In this document: positions 11,477 through 22,759 of the stretch, piece by piece | Position numbering within the stretch: position 1 is the first letter of the stretch | How the letters are laid out: each line of letters starts with the position of its first letter | Assembly (NCBI GenBank): GCA_030386875.1 | Contig: CM059573.1 | Location: 26,329,891 to 26,393,890, forward strand | Direction of reading: 5' to 3' | Origin: Morinoia aosen | Taxonomy: Eukaryota > Arthropoda > Malacostraca > Amphipoda > Talitridae | Length of the DNA stretch: 64,000 nucleotides | Position numbers and translations under genes: made by a program | Notes under the pieces: generated by a model | Told to the model about the DNA's origin: nothing | Databases searched by the model: none | Seen by the model: only the letters and a program-made list of their open reading frames with translations

Positions 11477-11814
11477 CCAGAAGAACTAGGTTGATGGAAA
11501 AATTTATAATCAATACAATTGTCAGGGCAAACTCTAGCCCTTAGTTCGAATTGCCTACTTGGGCGAAAGATTGTTGAAAAACCGTTACTTTGAGGGCTTT
11601 TGAGGAACAGATTTTCTTTATATAGCAATACCAGGATAAATAATCTCGGAAGTTAAAGACATTTAATTGAACAAAAGAGCAATTTAAATACGATAACAAA
11701 AATAAGGATTTGAGGAAAGAAGAGAAGGGCGAGTAGCATAATAATCACTAATACTTATACAGAATTGTTCATTTAGACAGGATCGCATTAAAGTTCCGGA
11801 TAAAGGTAAACTCT
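11477..11814. other. Flank between LINE and LTR element
   Basis: AT-rich sequence without coding signal. Together with sequence from 20811 onward it forms the site into which the LTR element inserted. I recognise nothing in it. Confidence 0.4.
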
Positions 11815-11818
11815 ACTG
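11815..11818. repeat. Target-site duplication, left (ACTG)
   Basis: ACTG immediately precedes the 5' LTR and is repeated immediately after the 3' LTR at 20807-20810. Confidence 0.85.
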
Positions 11819-13548
11819 TGTGAGGAAATACTACTCTCATAAGATTTTTTGGGGAATTTTTGGGAAATACTCTCGTAAAACATTTTTTTTGGGGAATTTT
11901 CGAGAAATACTCTCGTAAAATATTTTTTTTGGGGAAACAGGCTTGCAAAATGTTCTTTGGGAAAATACTTCACTTTATGGTTCAAAGATGCTGTGCTTTA
12001 TTTAGCGAGAGATGTTACAGCAAGGATTGGAATTTGACGGTTAGGCCGCCAAGTGGGGCTGCTTCGAGGGGGAAAAAGGGGAGACGTAGCAGAGAACCTA
12101 TTGTGCTGCACCAATGAACGCTTGCCTAGTGATCACGCGAGAAGGTGTGTCTGAGCACACACCAATGGGAGACCCAGACGTCAGAACAAACAAGAATCCC
12201 GCCAATCAGGATGCAGATACGGCCTCTGTAGATGGGATGCTTCGAGATCAATCTCGAAGCAAGGAAGCGAAACGCTTATAAGGAGGGGAGATGAAGCCTA
12301 AGCGAGGATTTTTGAACGCACGAGAGAGCACTACGCACGAGGGCTGAGGGTGCATTACGCAGCAGGTCGGCAATCGCCGGCTTGCCTTCTACCAAACTGC
12401 AATTTGAAAGTTAATAATTCGAAGTGCAAGAAACAACATTGGACGTCGGCAACCGGTGAACACCGTCTCACAAAAGAAACCTGATCGAAGTAAACCAGCC
12501 TCGCATCGGTGATCGTCATGTGTAAGCACGTCGGAGATTCAACCGAGAGCATTCAAGTATCTTTGCATCGGGGTCAAACTCACAAGCAACTTTAGCGTCA
12601 AGATGTGGAGCCACGCATTTGCTAACATTGCGAGTGTCAGCAGTCAAGTTCGTTCACCAACAATGCGAAAATCAACTCACAAAACTACAGTGAATTGGCG
12701 CACCAGCGAAACTCTTAAGAAATTCCCGGCACTAGGGCGGCTGTGAACACGAGCTGGGATGTCGGCAGCACGAAGAAGAAGCGGGAAGGCACCGCTGCAG
12801 CGCGTTAACGAGAGATCAGCCCAGAACAGCAGCGACTCTAAGCAACGACAAAGGAGATCAGCAGTGAAAGATAGCACATCGGCAGTGAATGTCTATCAGT
12901 GAACCACTTATTATCAAAGGGGCGAGTGTTTTATGGATGTGAGAGCTCTGTTAGGTGGTGATAAAAGTTCAATTTCAGATGTAGATCAGCACCCCAGGAA
13001 AGTGCTTTTCAAAGTGTCGCGCAAAATCATATAATTTGTAGGCAATCGGTTTCCTGTGTTTATTTAGTCGAGGATCGAATTCACGTTGTGAATTGTGCGG
13101 CGCTTCATATAATTCGACACCGTGTTGCAGCTCCAGGTTGAATCGTGATATGTTATTCTCGCTAATATTGTGTTTTATGTTGCTGTGGAACCTGCGGTTT
13201 TGTGGATGCGTAATTTGTTGTCTACGATGGAGTATTGGTAACTTGAATTCTCGGTAAGCATCACATTTATATCGTGTCACGTTTAGAGTCTTATAACGGT
13301 AGAATGTGTGTGCCTTTCATTAATGCAGTTGTGCCCTTTCAAATTATTTCGTTTCAATGCCTTGTGTGATTTATCCAGGTGTTTCCCCCAAATAAATTCA
13401 TGTAAATCTTCAATCCTTTTATTCTCCATGTCTGGTATGCAGGTGTACGCAAGCATGATGGACAATATTTTAAATTTTGCGGGGGTTGAGAGTCCCTCAG
13501 CGTATGGAAAGGGGGTCCTAAACCCACCCCTTTCTCCGTATCGCAACA
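11819..13548 (+). repeat. 5' LTR, 1730 bp
   Basis: The LTR runs from TGTGAGG to GCAACA. Its first about 130 bp hold three diverged tandem copies of a roughly 50-bp unit built on AATACTCTCGTAAAA, a T-run and GGGGAA. A promoter-like block lies at 12239-12283 and a polyadenylation signal (AATAAA) at 13391-13396, so a U3-R-U5 division is plausible. At 1.73 kb it is long for an insect LTR. It has no significant reading frame. Confidence 0.9.
12239..12283 (+). promoter_or_regulatory. Candidate LTR promoter: palindrome plus TATA box
   Basis: A perfect 9-bp hairpin (GCTTCGAGA, loop TCAA, TCTCGAAGC) at 12239-12260 is followed by TATAAGG at 12277. The same arrangement is present in the 3' LTR. The position within the LTR fits a U3 core promoter. 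Transcription start is inferred about 25-35 bp downstream and is not shown by the sequence. Confidence 0.5.
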
Positions 13549-14049
13549 AGAAAAATATATTAATTGTCCTATGCAAGCGTACTGTCTGTATATTGGCATA
13601 GAGAATTTTCTTTAATCATTTTCAGTTGCTTAAATTTTTATACAAGTTTTATAACGGTCCCTCAAGAAAGAATTCAATTAATGGTCCAGTCGTTTGCAAG
13701 GATTTGTCCGGCATTGTATTTCGCTTGCTCGGTGTAGTTTCTTGGGGCGGCCATTGTCTCGCTTACGAGAAATTGCCCTTCGTTGTGGTATGGCATTTCA
13801 CTGCTGTGAGTCATAAATGCGTGAGAGTGTGGAGCAATAAAATTTGAAATTCTTGCAGCTGCAGTCGGACCATTTCTGAGCGCCTAATTTAAAGTGTACT
13901 TGACTGAGTGTAATCCATGGCCATTAATTTCGAAATGCTATGAGAAATTGATATTTCCAGAATCTTTGCTCATTTTTCTCATGCCGCTAAGTTGATCTAG
14001 TTAATAGTGTCTGAGTGAATATTGCATCAAATACTTACTCTATTTTCTT
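13549..14049 (+). other. Leader of the LTR element interior
   Basis: The sequence directly after the 5' LTR should hold the primer-binding site. It begins AGAAAAATATATTAATTG and has no TGG start, so I cannot match it to a tRNA 3' end. No coding signal is visible. Confidence 0.4.
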
Positions 14050-15830
14050 GACAATGTGTTCGATAAAATTTTTCTTGAGTGCTGAATTTTTGGTTGAATC
14101 TTTCTATGATCTGTACAATTATTAGTTGTAACTGAATTTAGGTGTGAAGCATTGGCTGTGGAAAATGACGCCTTAACTTCAGCAAACACCGCCTTAGCAC
14201 AAGTGAATCTTCGAGACAAGTTTACATTTTCCGGGCTTTGAGACATTTAGTAATTAATCTAGTTGGAATTGTTATTTTTAAAGGATACCTCACTTATAAA
14301 TAATTTGCAGAATTTTTTTGGCCTCGTGTGTGTCAAGCTTCTCCAATCAGCTTTAGCAACATGATTAATATTGGATTCGAAAACATTTGAGCATTTAATT
14401 TATAATAATTAACATATGCTGAATTTGAATTGAATGTTTCCAGGATGTATCAATCCATTACAATTTACTGAGCGACATGTTGAGAGCAATGGATCCCTAT
14501 TTTTATACGTTAAATTTCAGCAGTTACCGCCATATATCAGTTGAAACATTTGAATAAATTTTAATTTTCTTAGTGGGCAGGAATAGCTAATGACTGAACA
14601 AGTCAAATTTCATATTGTGACCAGTTCAAATTATGAGGTGAAAATGCTTGAGGTATTGTGTAACTTAGAGTCCGACAATTCCTTTCAAACCAGCTTTGGC
14701 AATATGATCCACAGTTTCATTCATTAAAATCCGAGTATTTATTTGTGATGATAAAAACAAAGTTTTCTGAGATGTGGTGACGGAGTTTTTGAGAATAAAT
14801 TTCCCTGCTATCAATGGGGCTGAAAAATTTTGTTGCGGATTGTTGAATGAATTAAGTGACGGTGCTTAGAATAATAATCAATTGTAGTGTTTTAGAGTAA
14901 GTGATAATTTTCAACGATGCTGCACTTGCAATTCATTTCATTTTATTCTGCAGGCGGAAAATAACAGTTGAATGCCGTTGTGATGAGAATATAATCAGCA
15001 TGAATTGAACTAATGGAATCCGATGCATTTGCTGAGCGAGTATTCGTGCAGAGCTCTGTCTTGAATATGTGTTTCATAAAATTTTCAGTAGGCTGTTTTC
15101 TTATTGAATGTTTCCAGGATTTATTACCTTTAATGCTCATTGGTTTTATGTGTAGAACGATGACCCCGGATGTGTGCCTATATTTTTAAAGTGAAATCGC
15201 CTTACACCACTTGAAAATTTGAAACAAATTTTTTTTTTGGGTGTTCAGATATATTGAATGACTGAGCAAGTTTAATGTTATTATGACACCTCGATTGAAT
15301 TTAATTTAAGAGTTTTCTTGAAGTTTAATATGAATGTAAATTTGCCCTAACAAGCTCAGTAATACAAATTTTTTTTACCCGTTGAGGTGAGAGTATTTAA
15401 AGAAGAATGGTTGATGTCTTCTGCCAAATAATCATGGGATAATTTGAAAAATGAATTTTGTTCCTTGCTGTCAAATGCAAAGTAAATTAAATTTTTCATG
15501 CCGGTGTCTGATGGAAGCTGAGTCAGTGACGGTGCCTAGAATAATAAATTTTAATGAAGTGTACTCGGTTCCTCTCTGAGAGTGTGTTGCATCTTCTGAA
15601 AAGGCCACGCAGCCAATTCTTGGATAAATTTAGTTACTTAGAGATAAAATATCGCCACACACGTGACCAGTAAAGTAAAAATCATTTGTTGAATTTCAGC
15701 ATTTATAACAATTTCATGCAAGACTCCAGTGTTCAAGAGTGAGAAGTGAATATTGCTTTTTTTCTGAGCTGTTGCTGAATTCGATTGTTTCAATGTAATT
15801 TGTTTTGTTATTCTTCTCAAATTCCGTGGA
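14050..15830 (+). repeat. Diverged tandem modules with ~670-bp period
   Basis: Several landmarks recur at a constant offset: TGAATGTTTCCAGGAT at 14431 and 15105, GTGACGGTGC.TAGAATAATA at 14856 and 15527, and TGACTGA.CAAGT near 14593 and 15260. A weaker third occurrence of the first landmark lies near 15775, and an earlier partial one near 14060-14100. The spacings (666-674 bp) point to an old tandem duplication inside the LTR element. The modules are far more diverged than the LTRs, so the repetition was present in the parent element before this insertion. Confidence 0.7.
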
Positions 15831-17126
15831 CATAAAATCTTTAGAGCGTCATACCACTATTCATATAAAGTCCTTGGAAAATATAATTTTTTTTTGTCGA
15901 GTGTTTGGCGAATAAATTTAGTGTGCTTCAATTTCAGCTCCATAGGTGGGTTGAAACTCTATTAATAATTAAGTATACGTAGTTTTAGGAAAATAACACG
16001 TGGGGTGCAGACACATTTTGCCTATTCCGTTACATGTCAGCAATGAATAAATTTTCCTTTTTTAAAGTGTGCGTTAATGGAAAAATTGTGTATTTTTCTT
16101 CAAGTCGTTGGTTGTTTAAGGGAATGTTCAAGTTATACTCATGTGAGAGGTGCAAATTATGTCTTACTGAAACTGAATTCTACTACAGCGAAAGAGAGAG
16201 AGTTGTGTAGATGTTGAAGAAATACTGCGCAATTCTCGAGTCGGATTCAACCTCGTATTTTATCGCAAAGTAAAGTATTGCCTTGTGTGAGAGATGAATA
16301 TTTCCTGCGTACGCCTGGGGTTATTGTCTCCCTAAACAGGAAAATTTACTTGTCGTATAAAGGTAATTTGCCTGGTGTTTACATATAAATTTATCCCTGA
16401 ACATCCCTGAGAATTCTTCAGAATATTTTTGGATTTTTATAATGGATTCCTAGTATTTGTCTAAGCATTCTCTCTCGTTCGTGCGCGGATTTTGGACAGG
16501 TTCGTACGAGGTAGCTTTGCCTGATCAACGAAGTAACTCAAGCGTACCGTCTGAGGTTTGGGCACGAGATTGAGGGAGCGGGAGCATACGACAATGCTTT
16601 GAATGTTGAATGTTAACATGATTAAGCAGTAACTTTAAACAAATTGTGTGGACCGTTTCGTCAGTAATTGAAATTAAATCGTTAATTGCTGGCGAGAGTA
16701 GGTTTGCATAATTAGGATGGATTTATCAACTTCATTAGGATATGTTCATTTTCTACAACGAAAATGCTCAATATTTCGAGATGGAGTGTAATTTCTGCAG
16801 ACGCATTGATTATTGCGTAAAAATTGAAAATGAATTACGACTGGAATGTACAAGTGAAATCTTCATTGAGATTGTATGTAAGAGAGGTACACCGTGCAGC
16901 AGAGAGCCTCTGCCGGAATTTTATTGCTTTATGGATAGCACAAGCAATTAAGAAATTGTGGCGGTACGTTCAAGCTGATGTGGTTAAAACTCTAGTGTGG
17001 TATTACGGAACGCAAGAATGTAGGATGTTGTGAGAACATGGAAAGAATGTATATTAAATGGTATCAGTAGCATTGAAGTAAATGCGTTTAAATTGAAGGA
17101 CGACGAAGAAAATGATATCGTTGAAT

Positions 17127-17785
17127 AACAATTGTGCAATGTCTCAAAGGCTGAGAATTAGGTGAATAATCATGTCATTTTTTTTGCATTTTTTTGTGTG
17201 TGTTATCAGGATGTTAGATCATCAGAACGGCTGTTCTCAGCACAAGTGTGATGTAAAGTCTGACAGAGTGATGACACATTGTGTATACATTTTAGTAGAT
17301 TAAGTGCGTTAGGGATTTCAGCCTAATTGGTAAATCTCCCGATTCTGCGTACAATATTTGTGTGAAGGTTTATATAATCTTGTGGCAACGTGGAATCATT
17401 TAAATGTGCTGCACTGTCTCTGGGGCTGAGAATCGTATAAAATTTTGTGTCATGTCTATTGTTTTTTTTGCATTTTTGTATCAGTATCACAATGTCAGAT
17501 CGTCTGAAGAGCCTTTCGGCGTAGTAAGGTGTAAAGTTTGACGGGTTGATAACACTACATTTTGTCTATTTTTGCATTTCTTTGTATGTCGGGGGTTGTC
17601 AAAATGTCGGATCGTTAGAAAAGCCTTCGCGGCAGAGTATAACGTAAAGTTCGATGTGTTAACAATACCCAATTTACATGTGCTTTTTCTTTATTGGTGC
17701 GGATTCGGGATTTTGGCCTACCTGGCAATTCTCCTGATAGTTCGTACGTCATGTGCAAAATGTTATCTTCGAAACATTTAGGTGA
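17127..17785 (+). repeat. Second set of diverged tandem modules
   Basis: A module with a T-run, GCATTTTT.TGT, ATGT.(A/G)GATC, AGA and then GTAAAGT appears at about 17177, 17463 and 17571. A partner block (CCTA.TGG.AA.TCTCC.GAT) lies at 17325 and 17718. A CTGAGAAT block lies at 17151 and 17424. The irregular order suggests repeated unequal duplication of a roughly 110-270-bp unit. Confidence 0.6.
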
Positions 17786-18327
17786 TTCAACTGATTAGTG
17801 ACACCGTCGAACGAATTTCGGCTTTTGTCTAGAGTTGGTTGAGGATACCGGAAATTAAATATTTTATGTATGTATGTGGGAATTCTTCGCGTAGCTCACG
17901 TCCGCCTCACTCAAGGCAGATTTGAAGGAAACCGAGGAACAATTCTTACGTTGATCGACCATGTAATGCGCTGTCTCTCGAGTACAATGGACCAGGTTAG
18001 ACAATTTAACGCGTATTTACGGAAGGAGATCATTAGCAATTTAACGCGAACCTCAGGGGTCAATGTTATGCTAGGCGACGAGCAGACTGAGAACTAAAAC
18101 CTGAAGATCTTCGCAAATAAATGTGCTTCATTTTCTACAATTATGATGAAAGAGCTGATGAGCTCCTACGTGGGAGTCCAATGCGCATTTGACGCAGTAA
18201 TCTACAGGATTTGTCCGCGATTTGACGCAGCGAGGATCTACGGAATTTTCCACGAGTTCACGTGGCGCCAAGGATGAATTTTTATGGAAAAGCTTCAGTA
18301 ACTTCGATTCTCAGCAGGGGGCCCTCC

Positions 18328-18417
18328 CCAGGATCAGTAGCAAGCCCAGGATCAGTAGCAAGCCCAGGATCAGTAGCAAGCCCAGGATCAGTAGCAAGCC
18401 CAGGATCAGTAGCAAAC
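18328..18417 (+). repeat. 18-bp minisatellite, five units
   Basis: Five near-perfect copies of CAGGATCAGTAGCAAGCC stand in tandem. Because 18 is a multiple of three, the array keeps one frame open and would encode repeated RISSKP if translated. I regard that as incidental, since no start or conserved protein surrounds it. Confidence 0.9.
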
Positions 18418-19023
18418 CGAAGAGGAGTAGCACGTCACAGGAACAACAACAACAAGCTGTACCTAGGTGCACAGGAGGAGCAACAGCAAGTTTTTGTTGC
18501 AAGAAATACGTCTACTCTGAATCACAGGATGAAATGATAATTATGAGGAAGAAAACTTGAGGTTGGAAAATTACCTCCATTTTGAGATTTTGTTTTTAGG
18601 TGGATTGCAATCGAGAAAGCTGAAAGGATGTCTCTGCTTGTACAAAAGTCGCCTATTTTCGATCTCTAATTTGTATGTTTATCTATGTTGATGAATTTGC
18701 CGAGAGCAAGTTGAGAATAATAAGATGTCGTGTGTGTTTTATTTTATGCGTTGAAGTGTCCGATTTATGCGTTATCTTTGATGTGTTCTTTTCTCCTTGC
18801 GTTCTATAATAATGTGTATAAGAAATGTGCGTTTCAAGTATTAGGTGTGTGTCAGGTATTAATGAACTTTTTATAAATGCGTCAACATCGGCGTAAATCA
18901 TGAGGTGAGATGTAAGGATATTTTCATGTCAGGAAAAGCGAAGGGATTGAAAAATGGGGGCGAATATTTTCTAAATTTTTAACGTAAGGGGTAAGTCACG
19001 GTTATAATTGAAATTAACGGATG

Positions 19024-19079
19024 AAAATTTGCACCAACTTTGCAAGTTGGCACAAATTTTTCTGGGGCGAAGCGGGTAT
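19024..19079 (+). promoter_or_regulatory. Hairpin and candidate polypurine tract before 3' LTR
   Basis: A near-perfect inverted repeat (17-nt arms with two mismatches around TGC, 19024-19060) is followed by the purine-rich GGGGCGAAGCGGG at 19064-19076, three bases before the 3' LTR. The position fits the plus-strand primer of an LTR element. The purine run contains two C residues, so the call is tentative. Confidence 0.5.
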
Positions 19080-20806
19080 TGTGAGGAAATACTACTCTCA
19101 TAAGATTTTTTGGGAATTTTTGGGAAATACTCTCGTAAAACATTTTTTTGGGGAATTTTTGAGAAATACTCTCGTAAAATATTTTTTTGGGGAAACAGGC
19201 TTGCAAAATGTTCTTTGGGAAAATACTTCACTTTATGGTTCAAAGATGCTGTGCTTTATTTAGCGAGAGATGTTACAGCAAGGATTGGAATTTGACGGTT
19301 AGGCCGCCAAGCGGGGCTGCTTCGAGGGGGAAAAAGGGGAGACGTAGCAGAGAACCTATTGTGCTGCACCAATGAACGCTTGCCTAGTGATCACGCGAGA
19401 AGGTGTGTCTGAGCACACACCAATGGGAGACCCAGACGTCAGAACAAACAAGAATCCCGCCAATCAGGATGCAGATACGGCCTCTGTAGATGGGATGCTT
19501 CGAGATCAATCTCGAAGCAAGGAAGCGAAACGCTTATAAGGAGGGGAGATGAAGCCTAAGGGAGGATTTTTGAACGCACGAGAGAGCACTACGCACGAGG
19601 GCTGAGGGTGCATTACGCAGCAGGTCGGCAATCGCCGGCTTGCCTCCTACCAAACTGCAATTTGAAAGTTAATAATTCGAAGTGCAAGAAACAACATTGG
19701 ACGTCGGCAACCGGTGAACACCGTCTCACAAAAGAAACCTAATCGAAGTAAACCAGCCTCGCATCGGTGATCGTCATGTGTAAGCACGTCGGAGATTCAA
19801 CCGAGAGCATTCAAGTATCTTTGCATCGGGGTCAAACTCACAAGCAACTTTAGCGTCAAGATGTGGAGCCACGCATTTGCTAACATTGCGAGTGTCAGCA
19901 GTCAAGTTCGTTCACCAACAATGCGAAAATCAACTCACAAAACTACAGTGAATTGGCGCACCAGCGAAACTCTTACGAAATTCCCGGCACCAGGGCGGCT
20001 GTGAACACGAGCTGGGATGTCGGCAGCACGAAGAAGAAGCGGGAAGGCACCGCTGCAGCGCGTTAACGAGAGATCAGCCCAGAACAGCAGCGACTCTAAG
20101 CAACGACAAAGGAGATCAGCAGTGAAAGATAGCACATCGGCAGTGAATGTCTATCAGTGAACCACTTATTATCAAAGGGGCGAGTGTTTTATGGATGTGA
20201 GAGCTCTGTTAGGTGGTGATAAAAGTTCAATTTCAGATGTAGATCAGCACCCCAGGAAAGTGCTTTTCAAAGTGTCGCGCAAAATCATATAATTTGTAGG
20301 CAATCGGTTTCCTGTGTTTATTTAGTCGAGGATCGAATTCACGTTGTGAATTGTGCGGCGCTTCATATAATTCGACACCGTGTTGCAGCTCCAGGTTGAA
20401 TCGTGATATGTTATTCTCGCTAATATTGTGTTTTATGTTGCTGTGGAACCTGCGGTTTTGTGGATGCGTAATTTGTTGTCTACGATGGAGTATTTGTAAC
20501 TTGAATTCTCGGTAAGCATCACATTTATATCGTGTCACGTTTAGAGTCTTATAACGGTAGAATGTGTGTGCCTTTCATTAATGCAGTTGTGCCCTTTCAA
20601 ATTATTTCGTTTCAATGCCTTGTGTGATTTATCCAGGTGTTTCCCCAAAATAAATTCATGTAAATCTTCAATCCTTTTATTCTCCATGTCTGGTATGCAG
20701 GTGTACGCAAGCATGATGGACAATATTTTAAATTTTGCGGGGGTTGAGAGTCCCTCAGCGTATGGAAAGGGGGTCCTAAACCCACCCCTTTCTCTGTATC
20801 GCAACA
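19080..20806 (+). repeat. 3' LTR, 1727 bp
   Basis: It matches the 5' LTR along its full length with about a dozen substitutions and a few length differences in T, G or C runs, or roughly 99% identity by eye. The hairpin/TATA block (about 19498-19540) and the AATAAA at 20649-20654 are conserved. The LTR ends in GCAACA followed by the ACTG duplication. Confidence 0.9.
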
Positions 20807-20810
20807 ACTG
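20807..20810. repeat. Target-site duplication, right (ACTG)
   Basis: Matches 11815-11818 exactly. Confidence 0.85.
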
Positions 20811-22534
20811 AGTGACAGACCACAATGAATATTTCAGAACAATTCTAGATGAGCCGGAGCTATACTGAATAAGAGAATACACAGACTGATAAACTGAGAC
20901 TGAGCTGTACTATACTGACATGGGTAATTGGTGCTCGTAAGACCTGTAATGAAATGAAACTGACATTGCAACCTAGCGGTTTAACCAAGAAACAAAGTAA
21001 GAAAAAGGACTCGTATTTAAGAAGACCGGATCTATCTACCGACAACAATCAGTCACAAAGTAAATTGTACACTAACGAAGCTGGCTATACAAACGGTATC
21101 ACCTCGGGAAAGTGCGGGTCGGCTAGGTACAGCCAAATAATGAAGGTAACATACAATCAAATCCTTGTCTTCTTTTGATGTTCCCTCTATCACAGTTATA
21201 ATAAGTTCAATTGGATACCAGTATTCGTGGTAAAGGGAACACGTAAATTTCGTACGTACCCAAATACATATCAGCGATGGCTAGAGATGGCCAGTGCACC
21301 CGTCTCGTCAAAAATGAAGATATCGTTTACATACGCTGAAAGTGTTATGTGCTTTTGTACATAACCGCGTACTATGGAAATTCCCCAGCATAACGGTTGG
21401 ACTTTACGCCTCGGCTGGCAACAGATCACGGCGACAAAATGTGCAAGCTCAGCAGGCCGCAGCAGAGAGAAGGCGACGCCTGCGTGGCAGCAGCGAAACG
21501 GGCGTCGGAAAAAGGATGCATAAAAAAGCCTCACGACGGTTGAACGCTACCAACGTCTTTCGAGGGTAGCTGCGGCAATAGCTTCTCCATAAGCTCGTAC
21601 CGAGAGTTAGGAGTATTCATTCTTGTATCAGAATTAGTCTCAGAAGGGTCTCTTCGATGCCACCTATCCTTTAACTCTAATTTGAACTCAGTTAGGCACA
21701 CTGAGGTTGTTATTGTATAATTTACCATAGTGACTTCATACCTCAGACCGAAAAAATCCAATATAACGTAAACGAGAGACCCCTGTCTTTATCTAATTTA
21801 CCGTCATCATCATCGCTGCTTTCTCCAAGTTACGTAGACGGTATTGTAAACCTATTTATCATCATTAGCATTTGCTGGTTCTAATCTATCTCTTGTCGTG
21901 CGTGGTGTTCATCAATCATTAAAACAGTAAATGTGTGGCAATGCATAATGAGTGTTTCAAAACCTGCTATAGATAAAATCTTTATTTGAAGGTCGATCAT
22001 GAGAATTATCCACAAAATACGAAAATCAATATACTCGATCAGAAAAGAAACTATGACCATAACAAGAGCATCATTTCTTCAGTTGAAGAAATTGTGTGGA
22101 GAATCTTTCGTCTTATATTAGTCATACAGATAAAAACTCGAAATTTTGCACCACGGAAGGTAAATGTCTCTAAATCAATGTTGGGAGCCTTACCAGTAAG
22201 TTTTCTAGTATTTGGTCATAAATCTGTCACTTAAATCGTTTCCTTATTGAGGGTGACCGACACTTTATTGAACGAACTTCAACTTAAGGTTGAGCCGTTG
22301 AAATAAACAATTTTTACTCAATAACTGTGAGTTTAAAAATGTTCGTTAAAAAGTCGCAAGGATTTAAAATTTTAAACGTGTGGGAGATTCATACCTTTAG
22401 TGCGGCAGGGAAATGAAATGTAGAAATAAGGGAAACATTTTCATTACAAGTACAATAAACAAAAAGACAGCCTCAGTGATTATGACCACAAGAAACAGAT
22501 TTCTACATCAGATTACGTATTTACAAAAGATGTT
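20811..22534. other. Unannotated, with a GC-richer patch
   Basis: No gene recognised. Positions about 21390-21560 are GC-richer than the surroundings and open in several frames, but show no domain. TAGAGATGGCC at 21281 resembles the end of some hAT elements, and no partner end was found. Confidence 0.4.
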
Positions 22535-22755
22535 CTAAAAGAGGCCTAGATTTTCACTTCTGGGGTCATTTGAAGAGTTCGGTGAACGAAACACCGTTTC
22601 ATTCCGAAGACCTTATCGTAAGAATTTTTGAAGCCTCCACAAGGATTCATGAAACTCCTTTTGTCTTCGATTGTGTTCGGCAATCGGCAAGCTTTGAACC
22701 GGCTTTGAACGCCTGCATCGAAACAAGTGGGTGTCATGCTGAACATCTTTTGTAA
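22535..22755 (+). pseudogene. IS630/mariner-type transposase, C-terminal fragment
   Basis: The frame reads LDFHFWGHLKSSV and continues through an acidic helix to a terminal HAEHLL and stop. This is the recognisable end of a widespread insect transposase in the IS630-Tc1-mariner superfamily, where the motif is normally DFFLWG.LK..V and the protein ends near H.EHL. Only about 70 codons remain. No upstream catalytic domain is visible, so this is a fragment. A related, longer remnant lies at 43540-44690 on the minus strand. Confidence 0.75.
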
Positions 22756-22759
22756 TTAC

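Larger units (their letters stand above)
11819..20806 (+). mobile_element. LARD-like non-coding LTR element, structurally complete
   Basis: Two direct repeats of 1730 and 1727 bp, about 99% alike, flank 5531 bp. Each repeat begins TGTGAGG and ends GCAACA, giving canonical TG...CA ends. The unit is bounded by an exact 4-bp duplication, ACTG (11815-11818 and 20807-20810). These features together define an LTR retroelement insertion. The interior has no open frame above about 112 codons and no gag, protease, reverse transcriptase or integrase motif that I can see, so it would depend on enzymes made elsewhere. The high LTR similarity implies a recent insertion, probably one of the youngest events here. 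I cannot assign it to Gypsy, BEL or Copia. A 4-bp duplication fits Gypsy-like integrases better than the usual 5 bp of the others. The strand is assigned from the LTR TATA box and the purine run before the 3' LTR. Confidence 0.9.

Noticed and set aside
18222-18560. 112-codon open frame with RISSKP repeats
   Set aside because: The frame is open mainly because of the 18-bp minisatellite and lacks an ATG start and any known domain. I treat it as non-coding sequence of the LTR element.
11480-20810. Recent segmental duplication instead of an LTR pair
   Set aside because: TG...CA ends, the TATA/AATAAA arrangement in both repeats and the exact ACTG duplication fit LTRs. A segmental duplication would not give these boundaries.
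21281-21560. hAT element starting TAGAGATGGCC
   Set aside because: A single 11-bp resemblance with no second terminus and no 8-bp duplication.
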